Source: Planifilum sp021793745 (GTDB lineage: Bacteria; Bacillota; Bacilli; Thermoactinomycetales; DSM-44946). From it: a stretch of DNA of 64,000 bases. Below are positions 8,357 through 16,759 of this stretch, in pieces. Under the pieces are notes generated by a model, which worked only from the letters and a program-made list of their open reading frames with translations, was not told where the DNA came from and searched no databases. The position numbers were made by a program, and so were the translations under genes. The stretch's first letter is position 1; every line of letters starts with the position of its first letter. The stretch spans positions 23,436 to 87,435 of the forward strand of contig CALKAM010000006.1 in assembly GCA_937983105.1 (NCBI GenBank). Direction: 5' to 3'.

Positions 8357-8371
8357 GGAGGATAGGTATAC

Positions 8372-9004
8372 ATGTCGGTGGAACATATCTTGCTCGGCGT
8401 TTTGAGCTGGATGCCCAATTCCGGTTACGGGATCAAAAAGGAAGTGGAGATCAGCGGCAGGGAACTGGGGTGGGGGCGCCTCAGTTACGGGAGCATCTAC
8501 CCCAAATTGAAAAAGCTGGAGGAGGAGGGTTTCATCCGCACCGTGACGGCCGAACGGGAGGGGAGAATGACCAAAATCTACGAGCTGACGGCAAAAGGGT
8601 GGAGGGAATTGGGCGATTGGTTGAGACGCCCGCCCGCTCCACCGGAGATCCGGGACGAATTGGTCATGAAAATCAGCTTTTGGGAAACCGGCCTTCCGGA
8701 GGACCGGGAAACCCTGATCGAGCATCTGGAACTTCGGCGGAGGGAAGCGGAGGAAATGGTGAGACACCTGGAGGAGTGGTCCCGGAACGGCTATTCGGCC
8801 ATCAGCGAGCTCGGTGGCCTATCGATGGATTATTGGATAGACCATCTGCGACTCAGCATCGAGTGGTATGGGAGGATGATCCGCTATCTGGAAGGTCCCC
8901 CTACCCCGCCCCGTCAGGACCCCCATGGATTGTACGAGAAGGCCCGCAGGCGCAGGCAGGCCGCCCTCGGCCTTGAAGAAAGCGATTCTCCGGAGCATCC
9001 GTGA
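8372..9004 (+). CDS. PadR family transcriptional regulator
   Basis: Regulator of 210 residues with an N-terminal winged helix (residues 5-85): HILLGVLSWMPNSGYGIKKE, then SYGSIYPKLKKLEEEGFI and the beta wing with TKIYELTAKGWREL, all PadR hallmarks. The C-terminal half (about 100-190) is a helical Vir_act_alpha_C-like dimerisation domain. It overlaps or nearly touches the MFS gene downstream, suggesting it represses that exporter in response to a toxic ligand, as PadR proteins often do. The ligand is unknown. Confidence 0.9.
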   Translation: MSVEHILLGVLSWMPNSGYGIKKEVEISGRELGWGRLSYGSIYPKLKKLEEEGFIRTVTAEREGRMTKIYELTAKGWRELGDWLRRPPAPPEIRDELVMKISFWETGLPEDRETLIEHLELRRREAEEMVRHLEEWSRNGYSAISELGGLSMDYWIDHLRLSIEWYGRMIRYLEGPPTPPRQDPHGLYEKARRRRQAALGLEESDSPEHP

Positions 9005-9018
9005 CGGTGGGGGCCGCC

Positions 9019-10270
9019 ATGAATTCACTATTTGTCCCCCTCACCCATCGCCCCTATCGTCGCTTGTGGATCGCCCAGGTGTTTTCCGATTTCGGAAATT
9101 TTTTTGATTTCGTCGCCCTGGAGGCGCTGATCGTCTATGAGTGGGGGTTGGGTGCCGGCGCCTTGGCCGCCTTTGCCTTTGCGGTCGGCCTTCCTTGGAT
9201 TCTGGTCGGTCCCTGGATCGCCCTGCTGGCGGATCGGGTTTCCAAAAAGCGGCTGATGCTGTTTTGTTGTGTTCTGCGCATCCCCTTCGTGATCGGCTTC
9301 ATGCTGGCCCCCGACCTGTACTGGCTTCTTCCGTTCGTTTTCCTGAAGGAAATCTTGGATGTTCTTTTTGATCCCGCCCGGCAAGCGTCCTTGCGGTGGC
9401 TCGTGCCCCGGGACCGGCTGGAGCAAGCCAACGCCCTCAGTCAGCTGTCCCTGAATACGGCGAAAATAGCGGCTCCAGCCTTCGGTGGGCTCGTTTTCGC
9501 CATCTCCGGTTCGGAGACGGTGTTTTTGTTGGAAGCCGCAGGATTTTTGTTGGCTGCCATGGCTTTGATGGGGCTTCCCGCAGAGGAGAAAGCATCCGGA
9601 ACCGCCGCCCCTCCGCTAAACCGGAGGGATTTGACGGCGGGGGTGCGCATGATCCGATCCAACCGGATCCTGACCTTTTGTGATTGGAACCGCGACGGTT
9701 TCGATGCTGATCATCTGGATGTACGATAAGTTGATCATTCTTTGGGCCCAATCCCTGGGAATGGGAGTCGAAGCCTTCGGGCTGATTCCGGGGGCGATCG
9801 CCGCTGGCAGCATTTTGGGGACTCTCCTGGTGGCTCCATTGAATCGCTTCATTCGGAGCCCTTTGCTCATGATGAGCACCTCCATTCTTCCGGTGAGCGT
9901 CCTCATGATCGTGATCGGGATGGGAGGCCTGAAATGGGTCACGCTCCCTTTTCCGCTGTGGCTGGCGGTGTGGTTTGCCGGCGGCATCGTCTCCCCCTTG
10001 TTCCACGTCCCCTATGTCACGCTGCTGCAATCGGAGTCTCCCCGGGCGATGGTGGGACGGGTGGTTGCGGTGGCCAATGCGGTGCAAAACGCAACCATGC
10101 TGTTTTCCCCGATGCTGGGAGCCGCCCTCGCCGGGTGGATCGGGGTCGGAAGCGTCTTTCTCCTGGCGGGAATCGTTTATGGACTGTTCGCCTTCTTCTG
10201 CCTGTGGTGCGTCCGAAGGGTTCTCCTCGGATCGGAGCGGCCTCTTCCGAAAAAGGAACCGGCCTCTTGA
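9019..10270 (+). pseudogene. MFS transporter interrupted by a frameshift
   Basis: The two frames together encode an MFS transporter of about 416 residues. The first part (9019-9729) begins FVPLTHRPYRRLWIAQVFSD and contains the loop ALLADRVSKKRLM between helices 2 and 3. It ends early, while the second half (from about 9680) continues IGTATVSMLIIWMYDK in another frame. Removing one T from the TTTT run at 9676-9679 would join them as RILTFVIGTATVSM, so one extra base explains everything. Codon usage and family similarity continue on both sides, so decay is recent or the base is an assembly error. The GTG at 9001 is a possible alternative start. Confidence 0.8.
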
Positions 10271-10501
10271 ATTTCACCGGCCCCCTTCCGCAGATAGGGA
10301 GGCGGCAATTTCCTCGCTTGCTGCCGGGAGCCGGGTGGCGGCCTCTTCAAGGCCGGGTGCCGGAGCCGCAGATCGCGCTGTTTTGATCGAGCAGGGCCGC
10401 CCGGTATGGCGGGGACACCTCCGACAAACTCAGGCTATAAAAGGTTCCGTCCCGGCTCCATGTGGCAGGGTCGCTCGGCGGAAAGTCGATCCTTCCCCCT
10501 G

Positions 10502-10531
10502 ACCGCACCTTACCGGGCGCGGTTCTTTTTT
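10502..10531 (+). terminator. Terminator-like hairpin in the mntP leader
   Basis: ACCGC (10502-10506) and CC (10508-10509) pair with GG and GCGGT (10519-10523), followed by TTCTTTTTT. It lies 230 bases after the MFS gene and only 50 bases before mntP, so it could be a late terminator or a leader attenuator. The rest of the 310-base gap (10271-10581) shows no gene I can support. Confidence 0.5.
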
Positions 10532-10581
10532 CCCCTTCCGGAGCATATCCATATGCAGACAAGCCGGATGGGGGGAGGATC

Positions 10582-11142
10582 ATGGAACTTCTGTTGCCGC
10601 AATGGGGACAGCTCATAACCCTGGTCATGATTGCCTTCGCACTCGGTATGGATGCCTTCTCCCTCGGAATCGGCCTGGGAATGAGAGGAATGATGACGCA
10701 ACAATTGTTTGCGATGAGCGGTACGATCGGTATGATGCATATCCTGATGCCCTTGGCGGGGATGACGCTCGGACGGCATATGAACGGATGGGTCGGGGAT
10801 ATCGCGGTATGGGTCGGCGGGGGTTTGCTTTGTATCTTAGGTGGGAATATGTTGTGGAGCAGCCTGCGGGAAGCGAGTGCCTCCAGCGCTTCTGTTACCA
10901 CTTTCTGGGGGATGTTGGTCTCCTCCTTCAGCGTCAGCTTGGATTCCCTGTCGGCGGGGTTTTCCCTCGGCATTTTGTCTACGGATGCCCCCTTCGCCTT
11001 GGGTTTGTTCGGTATGTTCGGCGGATTGATGGGGGGACTGGGCATGATCTTGGGAAAGTTCCTGGGTCATTGGGTGGGCAATTACGGAGAGGCGCTGGGC
11101 GGTCTGATCCTGTTGCTTTTGGGATTCAAATTTTTGCTGTGA
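10582..11142 (+). CDS. mntP: Manganese efflux pump MntP-like protein
   Basis: Predicted manganese exporter of 186 residues with six transmembrane helices in two three-helix halves. Each half carries an acidic helix motif: ALGMDAFSLGIGLG near residue 22 and VSFSVSLDSLSAGFSLG-type SLDSLSAGFSLGI near residue 118. The position before ywlE matches B. subtilis ywlD, which belongs to this family. GGGGGAGGATC precedes the ATG at 10582; an upstream in-frame extension to 10462 is not family-like. A ZIP-type metal transporter follows 10 bases downstream, suggesting joint metal control. Confidence 0.85.
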   Translation: MELLLPQWGQLITLVMIAFALGMDAFSLGIGLGMRGMMTQQLFAMSGTIGMMHILMPLAGMTLGRHMNGWVGDIAVWVGGGLLCILGGNMLWSSLREASASSASVTTFWGMLVSSFSVSLDSLSAGFSLGILSTDAPFALGLFGMFGGLMGGLGMILGKFLGHWVGNYGEALGGLILLLLGFKFLL

Positions 11143-11152
11143 GGTCCGGCCG

Positions 11153-11872
11153 ATGATCGAGGCGATTGCGTACAGCGCCCTTTCCGGCATGTCCACCCTG
11201 CTCGGCGTGATCCTTGTGCTGAAATACGGTTCCTTGTCCCGACGGGGAATCGCGTTTTCCCTGGGAATGTCGGTGGGGGTCATGCTGGTGGTTTCCCTGG
11301 GAAGTCTCCTTTCCACCGCGATTCGATACGGGACCTGGGCCCACGTGGTGCTGGGCATGTCCGCCGGATTGCTGCTCATGATCCTCCTGCACCACATCGA
11401 AAGACCGGACGGGGAACATGGAGATCGCTCCTCCTATGCCCGGCTGGGTTTGCTCCTGGTATTGGCGGTGGCTGCCCACAACGCTCCGGAGGGAGTGGCC
11501 ATCGGGATCGGCTTTCACACGGAGCACAAGCTGGGGGTGCTCCTGGCCCTGTCGATGGCGGTGCACAACGTACCCGAGGGAATCGGGATGGCCGCTCCGC
11601 TGAAGGTTTCCGGACACTCGCCGCTGCGCATTCTCCTTTTCGCCGCCGCTGCGGGGGGAATGCTTCCATTGGGAACCTGGATCGGCGGAGCCTTTTTGGC
11701 GGGGAAGCCGGATGTGGTTTCCGCCGGTTTGGTATTCGCCAACACAACCATTCTTTGGGTGGCAACCCGGGAAGTGGGTCCCCGGGCGTGGGATATGGAT
11801 CGGGGTGCGGCCATGGCAGGGGCCCTTTTGGGGATGCTATTCATGTATATCATCGAAACCGTTCACGGATAA
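11153..11872 (+). CDS. ZIP family metal transporter
   Basis: Membrane protein of 239 residues with about eight helices. It carries two metal-binding helix motifs of the ZIP family, AAHNAPEGVAIGIG (about residue 106) and AVHNVPEGIGMAAP (about residue 135), whose histidine and glutamate residues line the transport site for divalent metals such as Zn, Fe or Mn. A histidine- and acid-rich loop (HHIERPDGEHGD) precedes them. It is probably cotranscribed with mntP, which would pair an uptake-type with an efflux-type metal carrier; direction and substrate are inference. Confidence 0.85.
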   Translation: MIEAIAYSALSGMSTLLGVILVLKYGSLSRRGIAFSLGMSVGVMLVVSLGSLLSTAIRYGTWAHVVLGMSAGLLLMILLHHIERPDGEHGDRSSYARLGLLLVLAVAAHNAPEGVAIGIGFHTEHKLGVLLALSMAVHNVPEGIGMAAPLKVSGHSPLRILLFAAAAGGMLPLGTWIGGAFLAGKPDVVSAGLVFANTTILWVATREVGPRAWDMDRGAAMAGALLGMLFMYIIETVHG

Positions 11873-11900
11873 TGGATGAGCGAAGGAGGTGGCGAACCGG

Positions 11901-12548
11901 GTGAGGAAGGTACTGCTGGTCTGTACCGGCAACACGTGTCGCAGCCCCATGGCCGAGGCGATTTTAACGGAACTGGCGGCGAAGGAAGGGCTGGAGGTGT
12001 CCGTCCGCTCGGCAGGGCTATTTGCGATGGATGGCGCGGACGCTTCAAAAAATACCCTGCGGGTCCTGGAAGAGCGGGGAATCCGTCATACCCACCGGGC
12101 TCGGTCCGTCGATCCGGCGTTGATCGCATGGGCCGATCTCGTTTTGACGATGACGCTGGAGCACAAGCGGCACCTGGTCTCGATGGTTCCCGACAGCGTC
12201 GGAAAGGTATACACGTTAAAGGAATATGCGCTGACGGACGGCGAAACGCGGGAACGGATCCGGCGGTTGGAACAGATGGCGGCGGAGCTGGCCGCGCACC
12301 AGGCGTTGGGAGGCAAACCCACCTCCGGGGAAAAGGGGGATGTCCGGTCACTGGAGGAGTCGATCGCCCGGGAACGGGAGAGCCTGCGGAAGGATGGCGT
12401 CTCCCTGGAGGACCTGGACATCTCGGACCCCTTCGGCGGGGATGTGGACGCCTACCGCCGCTGTGCCGATGAATTGGAACGGCTCCTCCGTCGGGTTGTG
12501 GATCGTTGGCGGCGGGAAGATCAGCAAGCCGACGGCCGAGGGGAGTAG
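11901..12548 (+). CDS. ywlE: Protein-arginine-phosphatase, YwlE type, with insertion
   Basis: Low-molecular-weight phosphatase of the family that removes phosphoryl groups placed on arginine by McsB. The P-loop VCTGNTCRS (C8, R14) has threonine at position 12, the residue linked to arginine rather than tyrosine specificity in B. subtilis YwlE. The catalytic aspartate lies in SDPFGGD (D176). The protein has 215 residues, against about 150 in B. subtilis: roughly 57 extra, charged residues (about 111-168) separate KEY from the DPFGG loop. GTG 11901 is chosen because AGGAGG (11884-11889) precedes it; GTG 11889 overlaps that site. The order mntP-ywlE-rpiB is conserved. Confidence 0.9.
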   Translation: MRKVLLVCTGNTCRSPMAEAILTELAAKEGLEVSVRSAGLFAMDGADASKNTLRVLEERGIRHTHRARSVDPALIAWADLVLTMTLEHKRHLVSMVPDSVGKVYTLKEYALTDGETRERIRRLEQMAAELAAHQALGGKPTSGEKGDVRSLEESIARERESLRKDGVSLEDLDISDPFGGDVDAYRRCADELERLLRRVVDRWRREDQQADGRGE

Positions 12549-12563
12549 GCGTCCCCTTTTTTT
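12540..12563 (+). terminator. Weak terminator overlapping the ywlE stop codon
   Basis: GGGGA (12540-12544) pairs with TCCCC (12552-12556), followed by seven Ts. The short stem suggests partial termination. Confidence 0.5.
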
Positions 12564-12576
12564 GGATTTCTGTCGT

Positions 12577-12605
12577 TTGACATCCCCCCTCGGCTGGGGT
12601 ATTCT
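12577..12605 (+). promoter_or_regulatory. Sigma-A type promoter for rpiB-ywlG-glyA
   Basis: TTGACA (12577-12582), a 17-base spacer and TATTCT (12600-12605) give a strong vegetative promoter about 75 bases before rpiB. Confidence 0.75.
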
Positions 12606-12684
12606 AGGTGCGAAATGGACAGCGTAGGCCGTGAAGCGGCTGATCCGCTCCATCATTTTCGGAACGGTTCAGGGAGGATGAGGG

Positions 12685-13134
12685 ATGCGCGTCATCATCG
12701 GATCGGATCACGGAGGGTTTCGCCTGAAGCAGGAAATTCGCAGCTGGCTGGAAGAAATGGGAATCCCCTATGAAGACGTGGGTTGTGACTGCCCGGATTC
12801 GGTGGATTATCCCGATTATGCCCTGCCCGTCGCAGAACGGGTGGGAAAGGGGGAATTTGATCGGGGAATCCTCGTCTGCGGGACGGGGATCGGCATGTCC
12901 ATCGCCGCCAACAAGGTGAAGGGCGTTCGCTGTGCCGTGGTGAGCGACGAATTTTCCGCCCGGATGAGCCGGGAGCACAACAATGCCAATGTGTTGGCTC
13001 TGGGGGAGAGGGTCGTGGGTCCGGGGCTTGCCCGGGAGATCGTCCGCACCTGGTTGACGACGGAGTTTGCCGGCGGCCGCCATCAGCGCCGGGTGGAGAA
13101 AATCGGAGCGATGGAGGGCGGGGATGATCGATGA
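12685..13134 (+). CDS. rpiB: Ribose-5-phosphate isomerase B
   Basis: Interconverts ribose 5-phosphate and ribulose 5-phosphate in the pentose phosphate pathway. The 149-residue protein fits the RpiB/LacAB family, with IGSDHGGFRLK at the N-terminus, the active-site segment GILVCGTGIGMSIAANK containing the catalytic cysteine, and SREHNNANVLALG. The stop overlaps the next start as ATGA, so ywlG is translationally coupled. Corresponds to B. subtilis ywlF. Confidence 0.95.
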   Translation: MRVIIGSDHGGFRLKQEIRSWLEEMGIPYEDVGCDCPDSVDYPDYALPVAERVGKGEFDRGILVCGTGIGMSIAANKVKGVRCAVVSDEFSARMSREHNNANVLALGERVVGPGLAREIVRTWLTTEFAGGRHQRRVEKIGAMEGGDDR

Positions 13135-13706
13135 AACCGGCGGATCTCGACGACCTCCGGAGGGATGTGGTCCGGGTGACCGAGGATCTGCTCAGCGCGG
13201 TGCCCCTGTCGGACCGCCACGTGCTGGTGGTCGGGGTGAGCACCAGCGAAGTGATCGGGCGGCGGATCGGGACCTCGGGCAACGACGAAGTCGCCGAGGC
13301 CATCTACGACGGCCTGGTCCAGGTACAGGAGAAACGGGGATTTCACCTCGCCTTTCAGTGTTGTGAACACCTCAACCGGGCCCTGGTGGTGTCCCGCGCC
13401 GCCCTGGACCGCTTCGGATGGGAGGAAGTGTCGGCGATTCCCGTCCCGAAGGCCGGAGGAGCGATGGCGGCCCACGCCTACCGCCGGATGGCGGCCCCGG
13501 CCCTGGTGGAGAGCGTGGTCGCCGATGCGGGGATCGATATCGGGGATACGTTGATCGGGATGCACCTCCGTCCGGTGGCCGTTCCGGTTCGTCCTTCGAT
13601 CCGTCAGATCGGCCATGCCCACGTGACGATGGCCAAGACGCGCCCCAAGCTGATCGGCGGTGCCCGCGCGGTTTACACCCCGGAGGAAGCGGAGGCCCAC
13701 CGGTAA
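13131..13706 (+). CDS. ywlG: YwlG family protein (TIGR01440, UPF0340)
   Basis: Conserved protein of 191 residues with no established function. It matches the UPF0340/YwlG family by the segments VVGVSTSEVIGRRIGTSGN, FQCCEHLNRALVVSR and PKAGGAMAAHAYR. The conserved cysteines in QCCEHLNRA may be functional. It overlaps rpiB by four bases and precedes glyA, an order kept across Bacillales, which suggests a link to C1 or pentose metabolism but proves nothing. Confidence 0.9.
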   Translation: MKPADLDDLRRDVVRVTEDLLSAVPLSDRHVLVVGVSTSEVIGRRIGTSGNDEVAEAIYDGLVQVQEKRGFHLAFQCCEHLNRALVVSRAALDRFGWEEVSAIPVPKAGGAMAAHAYRRMAAPALVESVVADAGIDIGDTLIGMHLRPVAVPVRPSIRQIGHAHVTMAKTRPKLIGGARAVYTPEEAEAHR

Positions 13707-13755
13707 CTGAGCCGAACCCGGCAAAAGGTGATCTCAAGCAAAGGAGGAGAAGCGC

Positions 13756-15009
13756 TTGGAACACTTGAAAAAGACGGACCCCGAAACCGCTCGGGCCATT
13801 GCCGCAGAATTGGACCGGCAGAAGCGCAACATCGAATTGATCGCATCGGAGAACTTCGTCAGCCGGGCGGTGTTGGAGGCCCTGGGAACGGTGCTGACCA
13901 ACAAGTACGCCGAGGGCTATCCCGGCAGAAGGTACTATGGCGGCTGTGAATACGTGGACCAAGTGGAGGATCTGGCACGGGAGCGGGCCAAGAAGCTGTT
14001 CGGAGCGGAACACGCCAATGTCCAGCCCCATTCCGGGGCCCAGGCCAACATGGCGGTCTACCACTCGGTGCTGGAGCCGGGGGATACCGTGCTGGGCATG
14101 AATCTGTCCCACGGCGGTCACTTGACCCACGGCAGCCCGGTCAACTTTTCCGGAAGTCTGTATCGCTTCGTCGCGTACGGGGTGGATGAGAAGACCCACC
14201 GCATCGATTACGATGAGGTTCGCCGCCTGGCCCTGGAGCACCGGCCCAAGCTGTTGGTGGCCGGAGCCAGCGCCTATCCGCGGGTGATCGATTTTGCCCG
14301 GTTGCGGGAAATCGCCGATGAGGCGGGCTGCCTGTTGATGGTGGATATGGCCCACATCGCCGGTTTGGTGGCCACGGGACACCATCCCAACCCGGTTCCC
14401 CATGCGGATTTTGTGACCACCACCACCCACAAAACCCTGCGCGGTCCCCGGGGCGGCATGATTCTGTGCAAGGAGGAATACGCCAAAAAGATCGACAAGG
14501 CGGTTTTCCCCGGCATCCAGGGGGGCCCCCTGATGCACGTCATCGCTGCCAAGGCGGTGGCCTTGGCGGAGGCCCTGACGGAGGATTTCAAGGATTATTC
14601 GCGCCGCGTGGTGGAAAATGCCGCTCGCTTGGCCGAAGCCCTGGCGGATCGGGGATTTGATTTGATCTCCGGCGGAACGGACAATCACCTGATTCTGATC
14701 AATGTGCGCAACCTGAATCTGACCGGAAAGAAGGCGGAACACCTCTTGGATGAGGTGGGGATCACCGTCAACAAAAATACCATCCCCTTCGATCCGGAAA
14801 GCCCCTTCGTCACCAGCGGGATCCGGATCGGCACCCCGGCGGTCACCACCCGGGGCATGGGGCCTGAGGCGATGGAGGAGATTGCCGATATCATGGCCCT
14901 TACACTGAAAAATCCGGAGGACGAAAGCGTGCGGGAGGAGGCTCGCCGCCGCGTCGCCGCACTCTCGGAACGGTATCCCCTGTATGCGGACCTGACGGTA
15001 GAGGTTTGA
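13756..15009 (+). CDS. glyA: Serine hydroxymethyltransferase
   Basis: PLP enzyme that converts serine and tetrahydrofolate to glycine and methylene-THF, the main source of one-carbon units. The 417-residue protein has the signature LIASENFVS near the N-terminus, the histidine of AHIAGLV and the PLP lysine in TTTHKTLRGPRGG. A TTG start at 13756 is well supported by AAGGAGG (13741-13747). It ends the rpiB-ywlG-glyA unit. Confidence 0.97.
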   Translation: MEHLKKTDPETARAIAAELDRQKRNIELIASENFVSRAVLEALGTVLTNKYAEGYPGRRYYGGCEYVDQVEDLARERAKKLFGAEHANVQPHSGAQANMAVYHSVLEPGDTVLGMNLSHGGHLTHGSPVNFSGSLYRFVAYGVDEKTHRIDYDEVRRLALEHRPKLLVAGASAYPRVIDFARLREIADEAGCLLMVDMAHIAGLVATGHHPNPVPHADFVTTTTHKTLRGPRGGMILCKEEYAKKIDKAVFPGIQGGPLMHVIAAKAVALAEALTEDFKDYSRRVVENAARLAEALADRGFDLISGGTDNHLILINVRNLNLTGKKAEHLLDEVGITVNKNTIPFDPESPFVTSGIRIGTPAVTTRGMGPEAMEEIADIMALTLKNPEDESVREEARRRVAALSERYPLYADLTVEV

Positions 15010-15100
15010 TCCGGGGCCCGGGGTCACGGGACGGGCCCCGGCATCCCCGCCCCTCAAGAAGCGTTGGGCCGGATTCCTTGCATCCCGAAGGAGACTGACG

Positions 15101-15130
15101 CCCGCCGTCCGACATGGCGGGGTTTTCTTT
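15101..15130 (+). terminator. Intrinsic terminator after glyA
   Basis: CCCGCC (15101-15106) pairs with GGCGGG (15116-15121), followed by GTTTTCTTTT. A longer GC-rich palindrome without a T-run lies just upstream (about 15013-15040). Confidence 0.7.
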
Positions 15131-15274
15131 TCCCGTCCGGGCATGTTCACACCTGCAGCCTCATAGGTTGAAGTAGGGCGGCCTTCTCATGGCTCTTCCC
15201 TTTTCTGGAATCGCATGGACATCCAGGCCCCGGAACAGTACAATGTTTTTCGGAAACGGAAGGGAGGCTATGCC

Positions 15275-15904
15275 ATGGGGAACGTGTACGTGTTTGATCA
15301 TCCCCTGATCCAGCACAAGTTGACCCATATTCGCGACAAGAATACCGGCACCAAGGAATTCCGGGAACTGGTGGAGGAAGTGTCCGCCCTGATGGCTTAT
15401 GAGATCACGCGGGATATGCCCCTGACCGAAGTGACGGTGGAGACACCGGTGGCTCCCGCGCGCTGCAAGGTGTTGTCGGGGAAAAAGCTCGGCCTGGTCC
15501 CCATCCTGCGGGCAGGATTGGGGATGGTGGACGGCATCCTTCGGCTGATTCCGACGGCCAAGGTGGGGCACATCGGCCTTTATCGGGACCCGGACACCCT
15601 GGAGCCTGTCCAGTATTACGCCAAAATGCCCTCGGACATCGAGGAGCGGGATTTGATCGTCATCGATCCCATGTTGGCCACCGGCGGATCGGCTGCGGCG
15701 GCGATCCAGCTGATCAAGGACATGGGCGGCCGGAGCATCAAGTTGATGTGTCTCATCGCCGCTCCGGAGGGGATCCATAAGGTGCACGGGGAGCACGAGG
15801 ATGTGGACATCTATGCCGCCGCCGTCGACGAGAAGCTGGATGAAAACAGTTACATTATTCCGGGATTGGGGGACGCCGGCGACCGGCTGTTCGGCACCCG
15901 ATGA
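15275..15904 (+). CDS. upp: Uracil phosphoribosyltransferase
   Basis: Salvages uracil to UMP using PRPP. The 209-residue protein matches the family length and carries the PRPP-binding motif VIDPMLATGGSAAAAI and the uracil-binding C-terminus IIPGLGDAGDRLFGT. The ATG at 15275 has AGGGAGG six bases upstream; the open frame to 15215 is not family-like. The glyA-upp-atp order is that of B. subtilis. Confidence 0.97.
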   Translation: MGNVYVFDHPLIQHKLTHIRDKNTGTKEFRELVEEVSALMAYEITRDMPLTEVTVETPVAPARCKVLSGKKLGLVPILRAGLGMVDGILRLIPTAKVGHIGLYRDPDTLEPVQYYAKMPSDIEERDLIVIDPMLATGGSAAAAIQLIKDMGGRSIKLMCLIAAPEGIHKVHGEHEDVDIYAAAVDEKLDENSYIIPGLGDAGDRLFGTR

Positions 15905-15974
15905 GGGAAAAAACCCGCTGCTACGGGAGCGCATCAAATGCTACAAAATGTTCAAGAATAGATTTGTGACAAAG

Positions 15975-16004
15975 TTGACAATCTCATCGTCGCTTTTGTA
16001 GTAT
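15975..16004 (+). promoter_or_regulatory. Sigma-A type promoter of the atp operon
   Basis: TTGACA (15975-15980), an 18-base spacer and TAGTAT (15999-16004) lie about 60 bases before atpZ in an AT-rich stretch. Confidence 0.7.
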
Positions 16005-16062
16005 GTTAGACAGGTATCATAGCCGGTAAGACGCGATTATTGGCCCCTCGGTGGAGGTCCGC

Positions 16063-16284
16063 ATGAAGAACCATCCCGAAAGCCCCTGGAAATATGTCGG
16101 CCTCATCGGTTCGATCGGCTTGGAACTGCTATTTCTGATGGTTTTTGGGGCCTATATCGGGCGGAAGCTGGACGAACGCTTTCAATCGGAGCCGCTTTTC
16201 CTTGCCTTCGGCTTAATCGGCGGGATGGCCATGGGGATAATTGGTGCGGTTTACACAATCCGACGGTTGATGAAAAATTTCTGA
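16063..16284 (+). CDS. atpZ: AtpZ/AtpI-family small membrane protein
   Basis: Membrane protein of 73 residues with two hydrophobic helices (about 12-34 and 44-65) joined by a short loop, GRKLDERFQSEP. This matches AtpZ, a protein that precedes AtpI in many Firmicute ATP synthase operons and is thought to help assembly or Mg supply. GGAGGT (16053-16058) sets the ATG at 16063. First gene of the operon. Confidence 0.85.
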   Translation: MKNHPESPWKYVGLIGSIGLELLFLMVFGAYIGRKLDERFQSEPLFLAFGLIGGMAMGIIGAVYTIRRLMKNF

Positions 16285-16348
16285 TTTGGATCCCCGCTGG
16301 TGAAACCTCCCCGCTTTCCCATTCGTCCGCCGTGAGGAGGGTGTTCCA

Positions 16349-16759
16349 CTGAGTCCGAACATCGATGCCCCGTTGCGGAAGCGCATTCGTGCTGTCTCCT
16401 TGTGGGCAGGTTTTTTGTTGTTTGCCCTCCTGATCCTTTGGGTCCTGCTTCCATACAAACCCTTTGTCGCTGGGATCTTCGCCGGAGGATTGGTGAGTTT
16501 TCACCATCTCATTCATATCGCCCACCGGCTCAAAATAGCGGGGGAACAGATTCTGGCCGGATCCACCCCCCGCGGGACGGGGATGATCTACCGCGTCCTC
16601 TCACTGATGGTTCCACTGCTCATTGGCATGCGTTATCCCGAGTGGATTCATCCCTTGTCCGTGTTGTTGGGACTTCCCATCGGGTATGTTGTCGTCATCG
16701 CCGTGGAGATTTCCCTGCTTCGAGCAGAAAGGAAAGGGGGGAACGCCGATTGGAACTGA
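16349..16759 (+). CDS. atpI: ATP synthase assembly protein AtpI, apparent CTG start
   Basis: Membrane protein of about 136 residues with four hydrophobic segments, in the usual AtpI place between atpZ and atpB. AtpI assists c-ring assembly in several bacteria. In this frame the first conventional start is a TTG at 16373, 32 bases beyond the only good ribosome site. AGGAGG (16335-16340) sits exactly 8 bases before a CTG at 16349, giving a plausible N-terminus (M)SPNIDAPLRKRIRAV. I therefore propose a CTG start. The gene overlaps atpB by 10 bases. Sequence divergence is high, as is normal for AtpI. Confidence 0.7.
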   Translation: MSPNIDAPLRKRIRAVSLWAGFLLFALLILWVLLPYKPFVAGIFAGGLVSFHHLIHIAHRLKIAGEQILAGSTPRGTGMIYRVLSLMVPLLIGMRYPEWIHPLSVLLGLPIGYVVVIAVEISLLRAERKGGNADWN

